From contig CANTUQ010000081.1 of assembly GCA_947683425.1 (NCBI GenBank), forward strand, positions 7,250,501-7,314,500: DNA of 64,000 bases, written 5' to 3'. The notes under the pieces are model-generated. The model made no database searches. It was not told where the DNA came from and saw only the letters and a program-made list of their open reading frames with translations. The translations under genes and the position numbers were made by a program. Of this stretch, positions 21,821-34,690 are shown in pieces; the first letter of the stretch is position 1, and every line of letters begins with the position of its first letter. This DNA comes from Excoecaria cochinchinensis (lineage: Eukaryota > Streptophyta > Magnoliopsida > Malpighiales > Euphorbiaceae).

Positions 21821-21838
21821 ACTCTCCCCTCCTTAGAG
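21821..21838 (-). other. Polypurine tract of the Tekay element
   Basis: On the minus strand CTAAGGAGGGGAGAGT directly precedes the LTR start TGTCATGG. It overlaps the last codons of pol (stop at 21833), as is common in this clade. Confidence 0.8.
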
Positions 21839-24761
21839 AATTTCGTCCTCGAAATTCATACCTGAGCGAAATAGTTGTGGATACTGCTCTCGCATAGCCG
21901 CTTCTGGTTCCCAAGTTGCTTCCTCAATACCACGATGCTGCCAAAGCACCTTTACAAGTGGTATTTGCTTGTTCCGAAGTTGCCTCATTTCTCTTGCTAA
22001 AATCACTTTCGATTTTTCACCATAGGTGAAATCTGATTGCACTTCCACTTCATGTACAGGTAGAACATGGGAATCATCTGACCTATATCTTCTTAACATG
22101 GATACATGGAATACATCATGCAGCTTAGCCAAAGCCGGGGGCAAAGCCAACCGATAAGCTACTGAACCTACTCTGTCAAGCACTTCGTATGGTCCGATGA
22201 ACCTCGGACTCAGTTTTCCTTTCTTACCGAATCTAAGCACCTTCCTCCAAGGAGATACTTTCAGAAACACTTTATCGCCCACACTAAACTCAATGTCCCT
22301 TCTCTTCAAATCAGCATACGACTTCTGTCTATCACTTGCTGCTTTCAATCTTTGTTGTACGATCTTAGCCTTCTCTTCTGTATCCCTCACTAGTTCGGGT
22401 CCAATGATTCTGCTTTCATTCAATTATGTCCAGCAAACCGGTGAACGACATTTCCTTCCGTACAAAGCTTCATACGATGCCATACCAATACTGGTCTGGT
22501 AACTGTTATTATAAGCAAATTCCATAAGTGGAAGATACTTATCCCAACTCTTAGAGAAATCCAAAACACAGGCTCACATCAAATCTTCCAAAACCCGAAT
22601 AATTCTTTCCGATTGTCCATCAGTTTATGGATGAAAAGCAGTACTAAAATTCAACTTGGTACCCAAGATCCCTATCAGAAATAATAAACAAGGGTACCCC
22701 ATGCCATCGAACAATTTCTCTTACATACAACTCAGCCAACTTTTCCATGGAATAATCCATTCGAACTGGTATAAAGTGAGCCGATTTCGAAAACCTGTCC
22801 ACAATAACCCATACTGCATCCTGCTGTCTTAAGGTCAGAGACAATCCAGATACAAAATCCATCGTAATATTATCCCATTTCCATTGTGGAATAGGGAGTG
22901 GATGCAACATCCCCTGAGGCACTTGATGCTCCGCTTTAACTTGTTGACAGACAAGGCACTTAGACACATATTCCACTACATCCTCCTTCATCCCAGGCCA
23001 CCAGTGCAACTGTTTCATATCTTGATACATCTTGTTTCCACCTGGATGCATAGTGAAAATTGTATTATGAGCCTCATGCATCAGTCTCTTCTTTAATTCT
23101 TTATCGTTTGCCACACACATTCTATTCTTGTACAGCAGCACTCCATCTTCATTCACTGAATAGTCAGTCTTGTCCATATCCCTGACTGACTGCAGAACTT
23201 GCTGCAACCTCGTATCATTTCTTTGAGCATCAATTAACTCGTCTTTCAAGACCGGTCTCGCTTTCAACTGTGCTAATAAAGCTCCGTCTGCAGAAAACCT
23301 CCACTTAATCTGCTTTAACTGTAATGCTGAAATTGATTTCCTACTCAAAGCATCATCCACTACATTAGCTTTTTCGGGGTGATAACCCACAATACAATCA
23401 TAATCCTTAAACAACTCGAGCCATCTTCGCTGTCTCAGATTCAATTCCTTCTTTGTAAGCAGATATTTCAAACTCTTGTGATCGGTGTAAATTCTACACT
23501 TCTCACCATACAAGTAATGTCACCAAATCTTTAAAGCAAACACTACTGCTGCCAATTCCAAATCGTGAGTCGGATAATTTTGTTCATGCGGTTTCAGTTG
23601 CCTTGACGCATACGCTATCACCTTTCCATCTTGTATCAATACACAACCCAACCCTATACCTGAAGCATCGGTGTACAGCACATACTCTTTACCAGTCATA
23701 GGCTGAGTAAGAATCGGTGCTTCTACTAACATCTTCTTCAACTGATCAAAACTCGCATGACACCTTTCAGACCACTCATATTTCACTCCTTTTCGTAACA
23801 ATCTTGTCAACGGTGAAGCTATTACTGAAAATCCTTTCACAAACCTTCTGTAGTATCCAGCCAACCCTAAGAAACTGCGAACCTCCAGCACATTCTTAGG
23901 CAGTTTCCAATTCACAATTGCTTCTATCTTAGTTGGATCTACTTTAATCCCTTCATATGAGATCACATGACCCAGAAATGACACCTCTTTGAGCAAGAAT
24001 TCACACTTACTTAGTTTGGCATACAACTGATGCTCCCGCAATGTCCGAAGCACAATCCTCAAATGTTGTTCATGCTCCTTCTCATCCCTTGAATAAACCA
24101 GAATATCGTCTATGAATACTACCACAAATTGATCAAGATACGGTCTGAACACCCGATTCATTAAATCCATAAACGCAGCTAGCGCATTGGTTAACCCGAA
24201 TGGCATCACCAAAAACTCATAATGCCCGTATCGAGTTCTAAATGCAGTCTTAGGTATATCTTCTTTCTTCACTTGCAACTGATAATACCCCGAACGCAAA
24301 TCAATTTTTGAGAATACACCTGCTCCTCTTAACTGATCAAATAAGTCTTCAATCCGAGGTAAAGGGTATCGATTCTTTATTGTCACTTTATTCAACTGCC
24401 GATAATCAATGCACATTCTCATTGTACCATCTTTCTTCTTAACAAATAGCACTGATGCTCCCCAAAGAGAAACACTAGGTCTAATGAAACCCCTGTTCAG
24501 CAACTCTTGCAGCTGCTCTTTCAATTCCTTCAACTCAATTGGAGCCATTCTATACGGTGCCTTAGATACAGGTACTGTTCCCGGCATCACGTCAATCGAT
24601 AACTCAACCTCTCTTATTGGTGGTACACCGCTCAATTCTTCAGGAAACACGTCAGGAAACTCTCTGACTATCGGTATCTCTTGTATCTTCACATGTTCTC
24701 TCTTACTGTCTATCACCAAAGCTAGATAAACTTCACATCCTTTTCTCATACATCGACAGGC
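21833..24761 (-). pseudogene. Tekay RT-RNaseH-integrase-chromodomain, broken
   Basis: [22 protein letters not shown] (about 24420-24365), [12 protein letters not shown] (catalytic Asp pair, about 24120), [13 protein letters not shown]. RNase [12 protein letters not shown], then [10 protein letters not shown] with NVVDDALSR. Integrase: zinc domain ([17 protein letters not shown]), core DFVSGL, IISDRD. The last segment (22423-21833) has the GPYEVLDRVG fold and a chromodomain-like tail (KVLWQHRGIEEATWEPE). Damage: TAA near 24764, TGA at 23517-23519 where Arg CGA is expected (FALKIW*HYL), a deletion of roughly 40 nt after SDRD (about 22680) that shifts frame, and stops at about 22625, 22575 and 22425. 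The chromodomain class is thought to guide insertion to heterochromatin. Confidence 0.92.
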
Positions 24762-26386
24762 TTACAAAGTAGATATCACATTTACAAGAGGATTAGTGCA
24801 CACTCCTCTCACTGTCACTCTGTTCCCCTCACCATCATGGAGTATAACCATTCTTTTCTTACACTTAACATCCGCATCATATTTAGTTAACCAATCCATA
24901 CCCAAAATCAAATCAAACTCATCAAACGGTAGTTCAATCAAATCCGCTGGAAACACACTACCTTGAACTTCTAATGCACAGTTTCTATACACTCGGTTCA
25001 CATTAACATTGCCTCCCAAAGGGCTAGACACACATATATCATATTTTAAACATTCCACTTTAGGCATCTTTTCGCATATCTTTTTATCACACTCATATGA
25101 ATGAGTTGAACCAGGATCAATAAGTGCAAACATTTCCACACCATAAAGTAGAATAGTACCTGCTATCACCTCAGGCGCATCCTGATCCTCTCGTGCCCTC
25201 ATTGCATAAGCCCGCACTGGTGCCGGATTAGGCCTATCCACAATGTCAGAATCAACTGCACCCCTGGACTGGCTACCTCTGCCACGTTCTCTTCCTCTTC
25301 CTCTACTAACAGAAGGCAAATTTGAACCACCCTTACTCTGCTCTTGCTGATTTCCAGCCGTTTCATAGGCGTTAGGACAGTTAGCAAGGAAATGCTCATT
25401 GCTTCCACATCTAAAACAAGCACCCGTCACTATCCAGCATTCACCTCGATGCCTCTTACCACAGTGAGGACACTCATGTACCCCGCTTCTATTACTAGAT
25501 GTTCCTTTCCCAGCGCCAGATGCGGAGGGAGCGCCACGCTTCTTACCTCTCGCTGCAGAACTGAACCCTGATTCTGCAGGTGGTGCCATTTGAGAATCTC
25601 TTGATCTTTTCCCTGCCTGGAAACCACCTCTACTTGCATTCCTCCTTTGCCTCAATTCTCTTTGAGCTCCCAAAGTCCTTTCTGCTCTCAAAGCTGCTTG
25701 AACAATTCGATAATAACTTATATTCTGTTCTGTTGTTAGAGAAATCAGCAACGCTTTAATCTCCTCAATCAACCCTTCCTCAAATTGTTGACATCGCAAT
25801 ACATCGGTCAAAACACCTTTTGGCACATACTTGCTTAGGCGATAAAATTCCGCTTCATACTCCGCCACCGTTATGGTTCTCTGTCTCAAACTCAGAAACT
25901 TCCTCCAGTTTGCCTCTCGATGTGCTTTGGTGATGTACTTGTTCTTGAATTCCTTTTCAAAGAACTCCCAATTTAATAGTTCAGGAAGCATCGGATTCTG
26001 CAGGACCAGCTTCCACCAATTATATGCAGGGCCTTGGAGTAATGACTCCACACATTCAACCCACTGGTCTGGAGGACACCGTATCTCCTTAAGAATCCTT
26101 TCCACCTTCTCAATCTAGTACTCTGCTTTTTCTGACTCATCTAACCTTGTTCCATGAAATTCCTCTAAACCATGCTTTCTCAAGGATTCTATTGGGCTCT
26201 AGGCGCCATCATATGTTCCATCACTCTCGCCATATCTTGTGTCATTTTCATCATAGCTTCCATAGGCCCAAACGGAATCTCATTCCCATAACCAACCGAT
26301 CTAGACTGTCCAGACCCCGTCACCTCAGCTTCACGAGGATTCACACTTTCGGCAGATTCTTCTTCGGTATGCCTTCCGGAATCCAT
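24762..26386 (-). pseudogene. Tekay gag-protease, frameshifted
   Basis: Starts at ATG 26386 (MDSGRHTEEESAES). A +1 shift with a stop at about 26190 separates the first 65 codons from the main gag frame (from about 26185; FHGTRLDESEKAEY, then a TAG). Gag: CVESLLQGPAYNWW, FEKEFKNKYI, LRQRTITVAEYEAEF. There is an Arg/Gly-rich stretch, a CX2CX3HX3C motif (CPHCGKRHRGEC) and a true zinc knuckle CFRCGSNEHFLANCP (CX2CX4HX4C). The protease motif reads DPGSTHSY at about 25105, where D-S/T-G is usual, followed by LILGMDWL. Gag packages element RNA; the protease would cleave the polyprotein. It reads into pol in the same frame across one TAA. Confidence 0.9.
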
Positions 26387-26472
26387 CTTTACTACACAGA
26401 TTAAACAAGGACTTCCGCATTAGGTTAATAACTATGCACATCTTATCTACCTAATTCCTATAAAAGACTCAA

Positions 26473-26489
26473 CCTAAGCTCTGATACCA
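26473..26489 (-). other. Primer binding site, initiator Met tRNA
   Basis: On the minus strand TGGTATCAGAGCTTAGG, five bases after the LTR end (GGACGTCACA, then AGTTA). TGGTATCAGAGC is the standard match to the 3' end of plant initiator tRNA-Met. Confidence 0.9.
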
Positions 26490-26494
26490 TAACT

Positions 26495-29005
26495 TGTGAC
26501 GTCCAATCCCTAACGTCAGACTAGCTCAACTAATCTTAGTTAGAGAAGGCCGCACGTACACAACAGAACACACGATAAATTCAGAACAATAAAATTTCAT
26601 CATCTACAAGCATAACTCATGCATCACATGCTAACTACTTATAGTGCATATTCCATAGCCACACATTCATGATTATCAGATTATTACATGCCTTCATATA
26701 CCTGATACACATTTCGATTATATAAAAAGCTTATACAAAAAAAAGATCCCAAAATATCAACCCAAAACCTACACTTTCTACTTCCTACTGTTGACCGTAC
26801 AAAATACGGGGACGTCCTCCAGTCACCTCTCGTCCATACCTGCACGGATTAGAGTAAATCCATGCTAAGCGATAACGCTTAGTGGGGAACACATAACAAA
26901 TAATTATCACACAACTAGGGTTATCATACATTGCATGCCAACAATCAAGCTCAGTTAAAGATCATCTCATCAAATACCACTCCATACATATCGTGGTTCA
27001 ACACTATATTCAATCATAAAGCATCAATCGCGAGTTCACATATTCACATTGCTTACCATATTATTTCACAATCATTTCCACTTATTAATTAGTTGAATAG
27101 CCTGCAATTCAATGACGCGGATAATGGGTATCGCATTGGTACCATTCAGGTACTAGAATCTCATCGAGATTATTTTTACGCATTGGTACCCTCAGGTACT
27201 TAAAATCATTCCACATATAAGAAAATCCAGCAAGGATTATTCGCATTGTTTTGCATTATGATTCCCTTGGAATCAGACACATTTAACGCATGGGGCTGCA
27301 GCACTTGACCCTATAGGCATGCCTAACTATCCACTACTTGACTCGCAGGCTTAAAATGTTAAAATTTATTCATTTCACATTAAACACATTTTGCATCACA
27401 TATGTTATTGTCCAACATCACATTCGCTTCATACATTTGCAATAGCACACAGCTATTTACTTCACTTCTATACTCATAGTATTTCCAATCCCTTTCTTTC
27501 ATAGTTAATAATCACATATATGATTGCATTCAAAAGTCATCACGTTTATGCAAATATACATTACTTTATACTCACATAACACTTACTCATAATGTCCTTC
27601 ATTACAGCTTAAAGCCTTGCCATTTAGAAGTCCAAACACATTAGGATTATATTGCCAAAATAGGGTAGGTCACGGTCACAATGAATTTCATTGTCACCGT
27701 GACATATTGAAGTTCAAAACAGAATGCAAACTGGGGACAGGTCACGGTCACAATCAATTTTATTGTCACCATGAGATATTCCCAACTCTCGGCAGAATGC
27801 AACTTGAGGGTATGTCACGGTCACAATGAATTTCATTATCACCATGACATATCCACACTTTGCAAAACAGAATGCTCTCCTGGGTACCTCACGGTCACAA
27901 TGAATTTCATTGTCACCGTGACATACCAAAATTCATTAGGCAGAATTGAACTCATGCACACCTCATGGTCACAATCAATTTGATTGTCACCGTGACCTAT
28001 GCAAAAACACCATAACACAGCTGTGTTTTGTCACTAGCACAGCTGTGCTTTCCAGTCCAATTCTTCCTTCTCATTAAGACTTCAGAACTCATTCTCACAT
28101 TTGGCAATCAACCCAAAAACATCAACCACTTACTCATTTAGCACATACCTGATTTTCCCTTCTTGTTTTGGCATTCAATAATAGCACAAATCATAATTAT
28201 TTTCAGTCAACTTTATCATAAAGCATGTTACTACAATAATCATATAACTTAGCATCACATAATTCATGCTTAACCCTCAATTGCACATACATATATAGTT
28301 CATTCCAAATCATACAATTATGCAATTAGGGTTTGTTCCCAAACCTTATCACCTTAGCTCCTAATCTCGACGGACGCTCGGCTCTCCTATTACAGCTTTT
28401 CCCTTATCTCTCTTCACTTCTTCGGTTGTCAATACAACACAAATGCTCAAGCTCAAACTCAATCCAATAATATCCCATCCAAACCAACTCAACCAAGAAG
28501 AAAGAGTAGAAGATGAGAATATGCATGCATAACCACTTACCTTTGGGTTTGCCCTTAATTCTTACTTCAATTCTACAAGCACACACACTCACTCACCAAC
28601 TCTCCTCTTCACTCACGGATAGAAGAAGAAGAACATAATCAAAGTACAGAAAAGGGAGAGAGAGGAACTGAACCACATTCACCTCTCAACTCCCTAAACA
28701 TTTGCATGCATAAGTGGAGGTGGCATCCTCACAATGAGCCACACGGAACCCACTTCAGAAAACCTGCCTCCACCAACTATTTCTTACTTTATTTTATTCT
28801 TAATTAACCCTCCATTAAACTAATTAATTAGCCTTTAACTCATGCTTATTACAATCATATATAATTACCATTTAATCCCTTAACTATTCTTCTTTCTTCC
28901 AATTAAGTCCTGCCTTCATTTCAATCTAGTCCAAAACTCACATTCAATTCACACACACATGCCAATTTAAGTTAGTTCTTTTAGGGTACAAGTCCGGCCA
29001 TGACA
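26495..29005 (-). repeat. Complete 5' LTR of the Tekay element
   Basis: 2511 bp, ending in TG...CA form (minus strand TGTCATGGCCGGAC ... TTGGACGTCACA). It includes the palindrome array at 27669-27996 and a block that resembles the solo LTR at 33347 onward: CACGGATTAGAGTAAATCC and GCTTAGTGGGGAACACATA at 26850-26900 against 33570-33625, which places the two LTRs in one broad clade and gives both the same orientation. Confidence 0.92.
27669..27996. repeat. Five-unit palindrome array in the Tekay 5' LTR
   Basis: Same array as 20484-20811. Stem arms are lightly decayed by transitions (for example TCATGGTCAC in the last unit, and CACCATGA in units 2 and 3), whereas unit 1 is intact. Confidence 0.88.
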
Positions 29006-29291
29006 CTCATATCTTCTCTTTGTTCGATTGGTGAAACAAGTGGAACCTTGCCTCTAGGCTCAGAAGTAAACGAAAGCACCGCGGCCGTTGCTGTATGAGC
29101 CTTCCTGACCGTGGCCAGTTCAGCTTGGTTAAGGGTAGTCGTCATAAGTTGAGCATGAAGAACTAGCGCCATGGCATCCATTCTTTCCTTAACCATGGCC
29201 AATAGCCTTTTTCAAGTTTTTCGAGCCTTCTATCCACCTCATGGGAAATTAGAATGCGAGTCTCTTCAGTCTGTTGTGAAGGTTCAGCCAT
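29006..29291 (-). pseudogene. T2 gag N-terminus, truncated
   Basis: ATG at 29291-29289 opens MAEPSQQTEETRILISHEVD, RRLEKLEKG, which then shifts frame into AMVKERMDAMALVLHAQ, ELATVRKAHTATAAV. It stops where the Tekay LTR begins; by comparison with T3, roughly 1 kb of gag between here and 20241 has been deleted. Confidence 0.7.
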
Positions 29292-30458
29292 TTTTAATGC
29301 TTGCAAATGTTCTGGTAAGGATGCTAGATCTCTGTCAACCAAACCGAACTCTTATTGCTCTTTAGATGACTATCGATGTCCCCAAACCACCCAAAAATGG
29401 TCTACGATGGTTGAAAAGTCGAAGGGTTAGAATGATGCATGTGATGCATGACATAAACTTATGAACAAGACGACATATACGTGTGAAAATTATATGCACA
29501 TAATAAAATGTACACACATGAAGAAAATGTATATTTTTTTTACATGCATAAATGACATATAATGCATGATCGTGCTATGCAAATGGTCATCGGTGACTTA
29601 AATAGATTACAATGATGCATGTGATGCATGGAAAAAACTATACACAGGATGATATGTACATGAGAAAATTATATGCACAGAATATGGTGTGCACATATGG
29701 AGGAAATAAATTTTCTTTTTTATATACACCATTGACACATAAGGCATGAATATCCAATGTAACATCCACAACCACATGCAACCGATAGATCCTTCAAACC
29801 TTATTACTCCCACACATGAGGCCGTGCGGTCTCTTTCCTAGGTGGGCTTGATCCATGGGTTAGCGGGGAACCCCATGGACACGTATGGTGCACGGTGAAA
29901 ATCTAGCAGCATAACCACTCTCAACTAATGTATATACGCATGGGTTCTAACCATTGTATATCCAGCCAGCCTAAATAAATTGACATGGGCCTATCGGGGT
30001 ATGAAAGCCTTTGATTAGGTGACCAGTTAAATTATCTGGGTTTGTCTAATACATAATGATCTATACAGCAAGCATAGTATTATGGTTCATGCAACCTAGG
30101 GGAAGTATCTACTTTCATTACATGAGCTTTGGCTAGGGTTATGATACTTTTGGGCTACCCAAGCATGATTCCTGCCAACGGGTCTAGCTCTTTATGAGTA
30201 TAGCGATCTATCGGGTCATCATTTTATATACCACAAGGTCGTAGACTTGGGCTGGTGATTATCCTTAACACTTTCCTACATTGAGTGAACATAGAGTCAT
30301 GCTTCGGGAATGCACCGCAGTTAAAAGAGGGACCAAACTAGCATAGATCTAAGGCTCTAATAATATGAAATGCAATTTCAAAAAAGGTTGAAATTTTAAA
30401 ATTAAAAGTCAATTATATATTTTAATCAAGGTACTTTCCAAGCGAAGTCTCATTCAGG
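29292..30458 (-). other. T2 leader (5' untranslated region)
   Basis: Non-coding. On the minus strand it matches the T3 leader (52487-53372): GCATTCCCGAAGCATGACTC and GGATAATCACCAGCCCAAG. A direct duplication of about 105 bp occurs inside it: 29425-29530 and 29608-29720 share GATGCATGTGATGCATG and AAAATTATATGCACA. No gene seen. Confidence 0.65.
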
Positions 30459-30477
30459 ATCCCCAGCAGAGTTGGCA
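30459..30477 (-). other. Primer binding site of T2, decayed
   Basis: Minus strand TGCCAACTCTGCTGGGGAT follows the LTR end (GCGCGTCACA) by one base. It is a two-mismatch version of the T3 site TGGCGACTCTGCTGGGGAC, the type seen in Tat/Ogre elements (a tRNA-Arg match is usual, not checked here). Confidence 0.75.
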
Positions 30478-30478
30478 C

Positions 30479-31935
30479 TGTGACGCGCGCCGAACCCCGG
30501 TGGGCCCGAAAACCCGCTTTTAGGGTATTCGAGAGAGGTTCATAGGACTTGTAAAAAATTACAAGGGCATCTATTTTGGTCAACAAGGAGGTGTTTTGGA
30601 GTTACCACCCAATAAAACATTGGGAAAGGTCGTCTAGCCTCATTGAGCCTAAGACAACGCATATGTGTCTATTTTGGGCAATCATAGACATTTTGGAATC
30701 CTCTTTCCAATAGAACATTGGAAAGATTCATCTAATCTCATGAAGCCTAAGACGATGTATATACATATATTTTGGGCAAGCCAAAGATATTTTGGAGTCC
30801 CCACCCCAATAAAATATTTGGATGTTTTGTCTAACCTCATGGAGCCTAAGACAATGCAACTTGGGCCTATTTTGGACAACAAGAGATATTTTGGAATTTT
30901 CTTTTCCAATAGAACATTGGAAAGGTTCATCTAATCTCGTTGAGCCTAAGACCAGAGATGGTTCGGGACTTCCCATTTATTCATACCTTAATTAAATTAT
31001 AATTGAGTTTTGAATTTAAACTGTCATTCCTTTTCTCATTCGATTAAATGCAGTAATTAGAGTGCATATCGATCACATAATAAAAGTGATAAATAAAATC
31101 AAGATTAAAATAAGGTAAATAAAAATACAATAAATTACAACAAAACTGGGGGCGGAATACAACCCCCAATATAAAGTAAATGCAAATCATGCATAAAATA
31201 GGGTATTTATTAAGGATGAGAACATTGATCCTCGCATGCATACTTAAGGAAAAAAGTGTTAGAGGTGACAGTTTATTTGGATAAAAAACTAGGACATTGG
31301 TTGCATTTTATTAGAAAAAAAATCCAAATTAATTAATAAAAAATATTTTTTGTGATTTTCTTTTTAACATGCACAAAATAAATAATTTTTTTAGGAATTA
31401 CATGGCAAAATAAATGAAAAAAGCCAAATAAATAAAATAATACAAATAATAAGAATAAATGATCGAACCAAACGAGCCTCTTGGATCTCTCCATTTGCTC
31501 ATTAGAATGACCAAACAAGGAAAATAAGTATTGGAATCCAAAACAAACACAAAAAAATTAATGTTAGTTATTAAATCAAGAAAGTTAATCAATTAAACAA
31601 ATAAAATGATAAATAATAAATTAAAATAAATGAAAAAATACATTACGAATGATAAATAAATAAAATAACATGATTGAAACAAATAAATCGACAAATTAAT
31701 AGATTAATACATAAAAACGTGAAATAATAATAATAATAATGATAATAAACAAACACAAATGAGATCATTGTTAATAATTAAATCAAGAAAATCAATTAAA
31801 TACATATAAAAAGATGAATAAAACGAAATGGAATAAAATACATCATAAATAACAAATAAAATTAAATGAAATGATCAAATAAATAAAACAACACATTAAT
31901 GAATTAATACATAAAAACATAAAATAATAACAATG

Positions 31936-31982
<47 letters not shown>

Positions 31983-33346
31983 TAATAATAGGTAAATAAA
32001 TAAATAATAAATAAATAACAATAATAATGAAAAATAATGATAATAAATAATAATTATAAGTAAAAGAAAAATGAATAATCAAATAAACAAAAAAGAATGA
32101 AGAAAAATATTAAAATGTTAAATATATAACTAAGATAACATAAAATAAATAAATAAACAATAAATATAAAAATTTACATGATGATTAATTAAATATGAAA
32201 AAAATAAATAAATAAATAAAAAATAAGCGATCGAGTCTAGAATTTTTACCCTCAGAAATAAGATTCGATGAAGGGAAGATTATGATTGATTTCCTTTCTT
32301 TGTTTTACAAAATTAGAATTGAAGATAAAAAAAAAAATTGAATTTTATCCCAAGAAATAAATTGCTTAAGAATGATGAAAGAAAATAAAAATTTTCAAGA
32401 ATAAAGAATGATTTTTTTTGTCTAAAAAATGATTATTGATTAAAAAATTGATTTTTATTTGAAGAAGAAATAAAAAATAATGAAAGAAAAATGAAAGTTC
32501 TCAAGAACAAAAAATTATTTTCTTTATCTCAAGTAAAATAATTGCTCAAAAAAATAAATAAAAATCTCAAGAATAAAGAATCATTTATTTTTATCTCAAG
32601 AAAAATTATTTATTAAAAAAATTGAATTTTTTAACATTAACAAATTTTTATTTTGGATGAGAAAAACTAAAAAAGATATAGAGACAATTTTGTTGAAGAA
32701 GAGAAGATGAGAAAATAATTTTTTTACCCTAAAAGAATTATCCTCTCTTTCTTTTTCCTAAATCTTTCTATTTATATGATAAAAAATGAAAAAACCTAAT
32801 TAAATTAGGAAAAAACCCTAAATTAATTCAAATATTTCTTATCTATATTTTAAAAATGGAAAAAATGATGAAAATCCATAAAAAAATGGGATACAAATTA
32901 ATTTTGGGGAAAAAATCCCGAAAAAGGCCAAAAATCATATTTTCGGCAGAATTGGGCTGACAGGGCAATCGACGAGCGTAGGTGGGCGCGCGATCCCTAT
33001 CGGTGGGCATGCGGAGCTCCCGCAATGCTCGCCGCGCTCACGCACAAGTGCAGGCAAGGTGCACCCACGCGCAAGCACAGCAGGCGCGTTGTGCGCTACA
33101 CCCACACGCACCCGCAAGCGAGGCACGCCTACGCGTTGCGCCCGCGCAAGAGAGGCGCGCCACCAACGGCCGAATTGTTTTTTTATTTTTTTCAAATTTG
33201 ACTAAAACACTATAATTCTAAACTCATTTTTACTGTTTTATTTTTTTTTAATTTTAATTTTTAGTTTTATATTTTTTTGTTCTAAAAAGCAATTTTGACA
33301 AGTAAATCATCATTTCCAACCTTTTTGCCTGTGAACAGGCACTAAT
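30479..33346 (-). repeat. 5' LTR of T2, main part
   Basis: About 2.9 kb when joined with 60519-60567; the split is the solo-LTR insertion (CTAAT duplicated at 33342-33346 and 60514-60518). Complete 3' end (TGTGACGCGCGCCGAACCC in plus reading). Hairpin modules at 30600-30960 include CTTTCCAAT/ATTGGAAAG again. TATA box ATATAAATAG at 32777 to 32768 with a GC-rich island (32980-33170) upstream of it. The middle is (AATA)n and (AAT)n-rich (31930-31990). Confidence 0.88.
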
Positions 33347-34608
33347 TGTAACACCTCTTACCCGTACGTAGTAAACCATACCGTGAACCGGTGGTTTACG
33401 ACGACGGTCAAGGGCATTACCAAAACAAACATGTAAAACTTATAATTTAAAATTACAAATCTTGCATACATTCCGAAGACTATACAAATCCTACCCTAAA
33501 ATCTCTTCATAATCTTGCATTGGCCTAGACTGTTGCGGAAAGACTCTCGAACGATCCGATTAATAGTACCTACACGGATTAAAAGAAAATCCATGCTAAG
33601 CATAAAGCTTAGTGGGAAACACATAAATATGCACGACCACTAAGAATGGCCGTCAAGTAAGTTCAAAGAAAAGCATAATATAGAAAATATAATCATATCA
33701 ATAATAACAAATTAGATACTTTCAAGGAGGTTATCAACATAACCACTTACTTTGCAAATCAACTTTAACAAATCACCTATACATTATCACACTTTTTCAC
33801 ATCGTATACATGTCACTTTATTCACTTATTCACATTCCTTTCGGTTTCCAAAATTCATTTCACACATCTTGCTTAGCAGATGCTTTATCATGTAATTTAT
33901 CCAAGCAACAAGGCATTTAGATTGCAATAACAAAATACTTACTTTCATACAAGTCTCCACATATATTCATCAATTCATAACTTATTGCTTGATTCATATA
34001 CTCTTGTTCATTTAATGCCTGCTAAGTCAAGGGGGTGGATAACGAGTAACACATAGATACCTGAAGGTACCAACAATACTTTCTTAACGCATGGATACCC
34101 GAAGGTATCAAAATCATTCTTTTCTTTTTGTTTCAAAAACATTTTCGCATGGAATCTTAAGCAAGATTCAAGTTAAATGGGGATCGCATGGATCCAATTC
34201 AAGGACCTGATCAGGGTCCAAAACACATACGCATGGTTGCAGCAAACTGAACTCTATAGGCATGCCTATTTATCTACTTATTGACTTTCGCAGGTTAAAT
34301 GCATACTTATTTCCTTTAATAATGTACATGTTATATTTTAATAATTTTTCATAAGCACATACTTTTATTGTAATCAACTAATAATCATATGCATAATTCA
34401 CTTATAAACTAATGGCTCCTATAAAATATAACAACCCATAACCTTTAATTACAATCATATCTTAGTTTTAAACATGCTTAAAAATTCATTTCAACTATAG
34501 CTTACATGGTATAGCATATCCTGATTTACACAATATGTCATATGTGAATTACAAGTCAAAACCCATGTCCAATAGCTCAAACAACATACATTTATAGCAT
34601 AGGAAAGA

Positions 34609-34690
34609 GTCGTGCTCGCGACCTTAGTCGCGATCGGGACAGAAAACTAGATGGCCTCTGTCGCGCTCGCGATACCAGTCGCGCTCGTGA
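34609..34690. repeat. CG-rich near-palindromes in the solo LTR
   Basis: Two ~30-bp units, GTCGTGCTCGCGAC-CTTA-GTCGCGATCG at 34609-34638 and GTCGCGCTCGCGAT-ACCA-GTCGCGCTCG at 34660-34687. A third, diverged unit lies at 35369-35399 (GCGCTCCCGAC, then GGTCGCGCTTGCGAC). They stand in otherwise AT-rich LTR, in a position comparable to the palindrome array of the Tekay LTR, but with a different sequence. Confidence 0.6.

Larger units (their letters stand above)
20242..29005 (-). mobile_element. Ty3/gypsy chromovirus, Tekay/Del clade
   Basis: Minus-strand element: 5' LTR 29005-26495, PBS for initiator Met tRNA (26489-26473), gag-protease, RT-RNaseH-integrase ending in a chromodomain, PPT (21838-21821) and 3' LTR 21820-20242. 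The 3' LTR lacks its last 932 bp (the part equal to 26495-27426 of the other LTR), and flanking T2 gag sequence is also missing between 29006 and 20241, so one deletion removed both. No target duplication remains. The 1579 bp shared by the two LTRs are the same length and differ at few positions, mostly C/T and G/A, so insertion is fairly recent. Confidence 0.9.

Noticed and set aside
32935..33215. Arg/Ala-rich ORFs in the T2 LTR
   Set aside because: GC-rich island of the LTR; no conservation in other LTRs.
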